This document shows, in pieces, positions 57,905 to 64,000 of a stretch of DNA of 64,000 nucleotides; position 1 is the stretch's first letter; every line of letters starts with the position of its first letter. Location of the stretch: contig JAILWY010000023.1 of assembly GCA_022113835.1 (NCBI GenBank), positions 16,614,001-16,678,000 on the forward strand. Direction: 5' to 3'. The stretch is from Atopsyche davidsoni (taxonomy: Eukaryota > Arthropoda > Insecta > Trichoptera > Hydrobiosidae). The notes below the pieces were generated by a model, which saw only the letters and a list, made by a program, of their open reading frames with translations, did not search any database and had not been told where the DNA came from. The position numbers and the translations under genes are program-made.

Positions 57905-58135
57905 GACTGAAGTGCAGCGATGGCCGCTGGCGTGGGCGGCCATGTTTACGTCTGGTGAGGGTCGTAACTCTCGCCCTGGCTTCCGGGCCTACGCAACCTG
58001 CGACCCCCCATGGGGGTGGGGGTGGTTTCCGCCCCACGTGACCCCACACCCAGGCCCGGCACGCGATACTGACCACGCGGTGCTTCGGCGCTGATGATTC
58101 GGCGCTGTTGATTCGGCGCTGCTACTTTTGGCACC
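57905..58135. other. Very GC-rich patch
   Basis: By far the most GC-rich block in this part of the window, with a CCCCATGGGGGTGGGGGTGG run. Frames on several strands are open because of composition; none has a known motif. Its right end merges into the repeated TTCGGCGCTG block of the array that follows, so it may be the 5' or internal part of that element. Confidence 0.45.
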
Positions 58136-59300
58136 GTTGTTTTAATATTTAATATATATATATATCTATATCATTAAATAAGCATAACAATGCAAACAAT
58201 TTTTTAAAATTTAAGTACTTTTGTGATTTTTCCACACGTTAATTTTATTGGTGGCCTGTTTTTACGAGAAGGTAACAGAGTGTAACTTTATATTATATCA
58301 TAAGTAACAGTTGTTAAAATCGTTATTATCATTTTATATAGCACAAGTTTGTCTACAGTATCATATTTTTCAAATTACTGCCGTTTTTTTTTTTTTTTAA
58401 ATCCTATAGTTATTTTTTTCAGATGATAATTTTATTGCTGACCGGTTTATACGAGAAGGTAACAAAGTTTTACTTTAAACATGAGCTGTTCATTCGGCGC
58501 TGCTACTTTTGGCACTACTGTTTTTTATATTTTAAATAAATTTTCTACATGCTAATTTTATTGGTGACCGGTTTTTACGAAAAGGTAATAGAGTTTTACT
58601 TTGAACATAGGCTGTTGATTAAAATGCTTAAGTGATTTTTCCACATGATAATTTCATTGGTAGCAAAGTTTTACTTTTAACATGAGCTGTTCATTCTGCG
58701 CTACTACTTTTGGCACTGCTGTTTTTTATATTTTAAATAATGATTTCTAACATTTTCTACATGTTAATTTTATCGGTAGTGACAGAGTTTAACATTATAT
58801 TCTATCATAAGTAACAGTTGTTAAAATAATTATTATCATTTTATATATCACAAGTTTGTTGTTTGCAGTTTCATATTTTTCAAATAACTGCTGTTTTTTT
58901 TTTAAATGAAAGCCTTTAGTGATTTTTTCACAAGATAATTTTATTGGTGACCAGTTTATAAGAGAAGGTAACGGAACATTAGCTGTTGATTTAGCGCTGC
59001 AACTTTTGACATTATTGTTTTTATATATTGTAAATAAAATGCTCTAGTGATTTTATTAGTCACCGGTTTATTTTATAAAGCACAAGTTTGTTGTTTACAG
59101 TATCATATTTTTTTAATTTAAATAACAGGAAACATATTATTATATATACATACATTATTATAAAATTAATTTTGAATAGGTGACTCGCTCAGTATGCTTT
59201 CCTCATAAATAAACTTGAGATAAAAAAAAATATGTTTAACGTGAAAGGTTGGCGAAACCTTTTGATTTTGGTTCTGGTATTGCTGCTTTTAGCACTACTA
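58080..59300. repeat. Degenerate tandem array of Penelope-like terminal sequences
   Basis: A GCGCTGCTACTTTTGGCAC-type block recurs at about 58115, 58496, 58696, 58993 and 59275. A GTGATTTTTCCACATGATAA-type block recurs at about 58221, 58633, 58918 and 59047, and ATTTTATTGGTGACCGGTTT with ACGAGAAGGTAAC between them. These are parts of the PLE tail and module seen elsewhere (minus orientation). The spacing is irregular (200-380 bp), with a higher-order block carrying CATAAGTAACAGTTGTTAAA twice (58300 and 58808). The array ends with CGTGAAAGGTTGGCGAAACC at 59239-59258 in plus orientation. PLEs are known for tandem and inverted partial copies; this could also be an emerging satellite. Confidence 0.6.
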
Positions 59301-59519
59301 TTTTTACGTGTCTTGTGATAAAGCTGCTTTTTTGTCTATCATACCTGTTTACGCATTTTGGTTAAAAACTCAGTTATTTTTGTGTGTTTAAAAAAATTTA
59401 AGGCCTTGTTACTAGTGATGGGTCCAAAAGATTCATCACAGAAGTGGCCAAGCCGAAAATAATCAACAACCATACACCTTGTACGGCTTCGTAAATAGTA
59501 AACCGTACTACGTAATTAC

Positions 59520-59553
59520 CTGCAGTTATATTCTTACAGGGTAATAACTGCAG
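59520..59553. repeat. Short inverted repeat (CTGCAGTTAT / ATAACTGCAG)
   Basis: Ten perfectly paired bases on each side of a 14-base spacer. Function unknown. Confidence 0.5.
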
Positions 59554-62500
59554 CAAGGCTGTTGACTTGTAAATACACTAACCTCACCGACACTTTTGTA
59601 TTGGAAAACCGACATCCGTGACTGTTAACCGACATCGTAGCCTAGTGGTAAATTAGTTGTTGACAGACTGTTAAATCCACTTTAATGTATACAACATATA
59701 TGACTAGCTTAATGACTAAAAGATAATGGCTTATTGTGTTTGATAGCGCTTTCGCCTTTCAAGAGAGTCTCAAAGGCAAAACGCTCTCTAACATAACTAG
59801 CCCTAATCTCCCAGTAATTCAGGTATTCATATCTGTTGTTCAATATGGAGCACGGAAAATTTTCTGGACTACATACATCTTACAGCAATTAAGGTCACAG
59901 CATTCCCAGTTGTATAGATAGCTACGTTTTATTCATCTATATCAATGCGAAGGTATGCCAGTCCGTGACGCGTCATATTAATTAGACGATGTAGAATTCT
60001 CTGAAAAAAACTATTAGGTTAATGTATGCGCCCCATTCCAGGATATACAGATAATGTGGGTGTAAAAATGGATGTTAAACATAGACACAATAATCAGACG
60101 GAGACACGAAGGTCTTTTTATAGGTCTGGCTGTATTGTATGGTATACGAGTGGCGTGCTCTAGTCACCATTTTATGGCCATCATTATAAATATATCATCA
60201 TTTTAATAGCTGTCATCCGCGGCTGGATAATCGTTCTTGGAAGTTATGCTTTTCCCTTTCATTCCCTTTGGTTTAGCTTGATCGTTTTATTGGATAATCT
60301 TTTGAACGTTCACCAATATCTACCTTGTTAATTATGCGTTATTATGAATTAAGCTGTTACTTCAAAGATAATGAAAGCGATTCAGTTAAATATCGTTAAT
60401 TAAAATAAAATCACATTTACAATACACAGAGCAATTCTACTCCGACTACTGTTATAGTAGAAATTTTTTCATGTTGCTTTTTTAATACCTAGTTAGTTGG
60501 ATTCTTATTATATTAGTGTCATTTACTCATATCTTTGTGTAGACAAATTAGAACCTTGACCGATTTATAAATTAATACAGTAGAAAAAGCAAGAGCCTAT
60601 GTAAGGTTGCATTCTTGGTTTATATCGCCATTTTTCAAGCTGAATAACAATAATTCCTTATCATTATCAATACGATATTTAATATATAAATTAAATTAAT
60701 ATCATTCATTTTTTCATTTTTCATATGAAAATTAACCAGTGTTTATTAAACTGACGATAAAAAAGCCTGCATGTGGTTCATGCAAACAAAATGCATTGCT
60801 TGCCCTAAAACATTAATATATTTTCCTCGTACGTATAATTGACATATAAAAGTAATTCAATCAGAATTGTATTTGACTCCACGCCACTGATAAAGCGTCA
60901 TATCATATGTATTACACAATTGTAATTTTTCTCTACATTTTGCTGATACGCAATAGAATATAATTTTTGCATAAAAAATCACAATACATAATATTTCTAT
61001 GATATGGCAAATTTTTGCTCATCGTAAAAATATTTTTTTTATAAGAAGAATCTTATACTATCTATAAAGCATAACAATGCCAAAAATACACTACTACAGA
61101 ATAAACCGATTGACAATTAACAAAAACACATATCGTATTTCAAACCAGTAAGTTCCCGTGTTTGAAATATCCTCGGCAAGATTAACCAAACGGGAATAAA
61201 AAACCATATATTTTTTGCCCGCTCCTAACCATTTTACGCTCGCATGGTTTTTTCTCTTTATTCTTGGGATATTCGGTTACAGGTTACCAAATCCCGAAAA
61301 CCGAGTCCAATTTAAATACGCTTATATTTTTTTTAAACATACTTAAAACAAATTTAAAAATATGTCGCATTGGAAGCGACAGGCGCCATTTAGATCTCTA
61401 TACACGCTGACTGAATTTAAATTTATATTTGGGTAATAATTCAAACCTTTTTAGACAATAAAACTTTGTATCTATCGTTCTGGTAATATTATAGTTTTGT
61501 TTGTTTTGCTGCGTGCTCTGAAGTTATTTTGAAATGATTTGTAATATTTATTTTATTATGTTTGTTTTACGAATTTGAAGATAAAACTTTGAACGATTTG
61601 TGATAACGTTACTACCTGATATTTTTTTTTACCTTAACCTATTTAATTTTCCACAAAAGTTTTGAAAACAATTTCTTCACTTTATAATAAATTTCTTCAC
61701 ATAATGCATACAATGAAGAAGAAAAAAAGTTTTGTAACACAATAATATTGCCATGAAGAATACAGAGCAAATAATTTAGTTTAAGTTTTTGATTAAGTGT
61801 TTGGGTTTTTTTCTTTTAAATAAGAAAGATAGATTTATTAATATCAGCTCTTTAATCAGTATGTATGAACAAAATATGAAAAGTTTTAATTATGATAAGT
61901 ATTTTCAGCAATAAAATAAAAACCGCTCTTTTTTCAAGGATGTCCCGCTAGAATAATTACAATGACGTGAATTTTCTCCTGTGCTTCCTTTGTCCCTTTA
62001 GTATCTTAAATTATAAATATTTGTGCCCTCATCCCCGGCCACCTCATTAAGGGAGGCTTCCTGGGGTGGATTCTCAGTTTAAAGTCTCCACTGTAGGGAG
62101 AATAAATACTTGCGGCAAATAATTTAGAAGATGGCGTCGTAAAGCCTGACTTAAAATTAAGAATATTAAACATTAAATTATCTGTACGTTATGATTAAAA
62201 TAACTTGTTTATTTTAAAGGAAGTGCGAATGTTTCGCTAGGGCTATTTTTTTTTTTAAATCTATTTAATAAATCGTTTTATAAGAAATATACAAAACACC
62301 AGATTGCTAATCTTTTATATCAAAGTGCCTCTAAAACTTAATAAATTGATAAGTTAATGACCTGAAATTATTTACGGTATTTTGTTTACTTATTCAATTT
62401 AGATGATTTATATCCACTTTCTGATGATTTTTCTGTAATTGAGTGCATTTGGGATGTATAATGGGAATAATTAACGAGTAGTTGGGTATTGAAGAGTAGG

Positions 62501-64000
62501 ATTAGATGATTTGAATGCTGTTATTCTCGACTTGTTTTCATCTTTGGGATTAATATTATATTGTCAGTGAGTAGATAGCTTGAAGAGAGGCTTTCAAAAA
62601 AGATTTATATTAAAAACAAAATTCATGGTATTTTGAAGCAGATAAAAATATCAATTGCATGAAAGTAAAAAAAATAAATAATTAAAAATTAATGCTCTGT
62701 TACAGTTCAAACTCATTAAAATATTCTTATTACCGGTTTTTAATTGGTTTTCTTTCATAATGGCCTATCTCGTAAATACAAAAAAAAGACACAGTAAACC
62801 ACATCCGAGTAAAATTACTAAGTAAGTGTGTCGAGTTTAATGTATGAACCAGCGAAATACTTCAAGTACTTAACATTCATTATTTTAGGAGGCTTTGAGA
62901 AGTTTTAGGTTAATGAGCAAACGGACTAATTATAAATAACGAGGGATTTAAAATTCTTAGCTTAAATTTATTTTACTTTGTCTGGTGACAGAACTGAAAC
63001 TTTAGTGATTCAGGAACGTTCCTGAAAACCAAGATACAAAAATGATTTAGCTCGTATATGCTGTGTATAAACAACATGGAAACAAAATTTAATTCAAAGC
63101 CATAAAAATCACAAGCATATTTCAACGGATGAATTTTCTATTAAAGGCTTATATTTTTTGTTATATTCATCATTTGAATCAAAACAAAATTTCCTTCGGT
63201 TTTGATGTAGAAATTAAAATTTATTAAAACACATTTTAATAAATAACATGGTATTTAGATAAAAGTTTGAAAAAGCGGTAATGTTTTATATATTCAAGGC
63301 CTTCTAGGACAGTAAGTATATATTTTCAGTAAAAAACAACTGAATTATTGTTGATTAGGAAGGTCTCTTGGGTCAATTAATACTAATCAAGTAGAAGAGG
63401 CTGCTGTTTTAGTAAAAAAATATATATTTAGTGTACTTTTTCTCCTTATTTCTCACAGGGAAAGTAGAATTGCTTTTATGATAAATAAATACTTTATTTT
63501 AAATTTTAAATTATTTTTGTTTTATCGCTGTTTCACAAGAAACTAGCCACACTAATCTATGAAAGTATAAGGATAAATAATATACGAAAAATAGTGTAAT
63601 AACACGATTGCTTAAACACACTGTATCTTTCTGCATATAATTTTTTTTTAAATTAAAATTACTCTTTGGATGTTCCGAGAGTATAATCAAACTCTAATTA
63701 TTCTCTATAATACTTTCAAAGTACGAGATAATCTCAAATATACGACCCATTACTGAAAAAAACACATACACAATCGGTAACCATGCTAACAGCCGAGCAG
63801 CTTAAGCGGCCTACACACGCTGCGACACAATTGTCAAACAAAGGGTAACTGTCCAATGGCGTCCTCTTTTGGGTTGTTTACTTGGGAAAAACTATAAAAA
63901 AACACCTTAAATAAGATGACGCTATTGGATAAGCACAGTTCGATTACCAGTTGTATTGTAACGTGTTGGGGCAGGCTGCTTTAGCGACCTCCAATAGTGT
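59554..64000. other. AT-rich non-coding stretch to the window end
   Basis: No gene was recognised. A weak tRNA-like A box (TAGCCTAGTGGTAA, about 59638-59651) with a poor B-box candidate about 35 nt on may mark a SINE head. GC-richer patches lie at 62030-62100 and 63790-63870. The last 200 bp may belong to a repeat that continues outside the window. Confidence 0.45.

Noticed and set aside
57727..58134. Overlapping frames of 60-104 codons in the GC-rich patch
   Set aside because: Several frames on both strands are open at once, typical of GC-rich non-coding DNA; low-complexity Pro/Gly runs; no known motif.

Overview
The window looks like a stretch of arthropod, most likely insect, nuclear genome. 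It is strongly AT-rich, has no convincing host protein-coding gene, and is dense in eukaryotic mobile-element remnants: BEL/Pao, Penelope-like, hAT, pogo-like and tRNA-derived SINE. It carries one clear host gene, a non-coding, multi-intron snoRNA host gene like the Drosophila UHG loci and vertebrate SNHG1. The order or species cannot be fixed from what is visible.

Host gene (about 45757-48225, plus strand). Ten short exons alternate with nine introns. Introns 2 to 9 each hold one snoRNA. In order these are three copies of a U31-like box C/D RNA, a U27-like RNA, a U24-like RNA, an H/ACA RNA, and two copies of another C/D RNA. The guide stretches can be matched by eye to recalled rRNA sequences (P loop of 28S, 5' end of 18S, the two U24 sites 14 nt apart, and ACAGGGAUAACU of 28S domain V). 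Every C/D snoRNA ends 69-80 nt upstream of its 3' splice site, the spacing known for intronic snoRNA processing. The gene is followed directly by a probable solo LTR with a heat-shock-element-like motif (48226-48550).

Mobile elements. A 3968-bp BEL/Pao-type LTR retrotransposon lies on the minus strand at 20061-24028. It has two nearly identical 420-bp LTRs, a 5-bp target duplication, a tRNA-Tyr-type primer site and a polypurine tract. It is an internal deletion derivative: a Gag-like start, a 13-unit 60-bp coding minisatellite, a scrap of reverse transcriptase with a changed YVDD box, and the DUF5641 end of integrase. Penelope-like elements (PLEs) are scattered through the window. One family keeps the C-terminal end of a GIY-YIG endonuclease (16985-17229 and 32110-32181). 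A second family carries two hammerhead-ribozyme-like folds in opposite orientations (27150-27196 minus, 30534-30579 plus). A degenerate tandem array of PLE ends fills 58080-59300. hAT-type non-autonomous elements lie at 28002-28440, 33129-33608 (8-bp target duplication, inserted in a tRNA-derived SINE) and 56582-57131 (with a nested PLE). A pogo-like element with an internal duplication lies at 42147-43080.

The rest (most of 1-15600, 18000-20000, 34000-41400, 48600-56500 and 59600-64000) is AT-rich sequence without recognisable genes. It is broken by patches of higher GC that could be regulatory or old repeats. All database-type identifications are from memory and pattern reading; no search was run.
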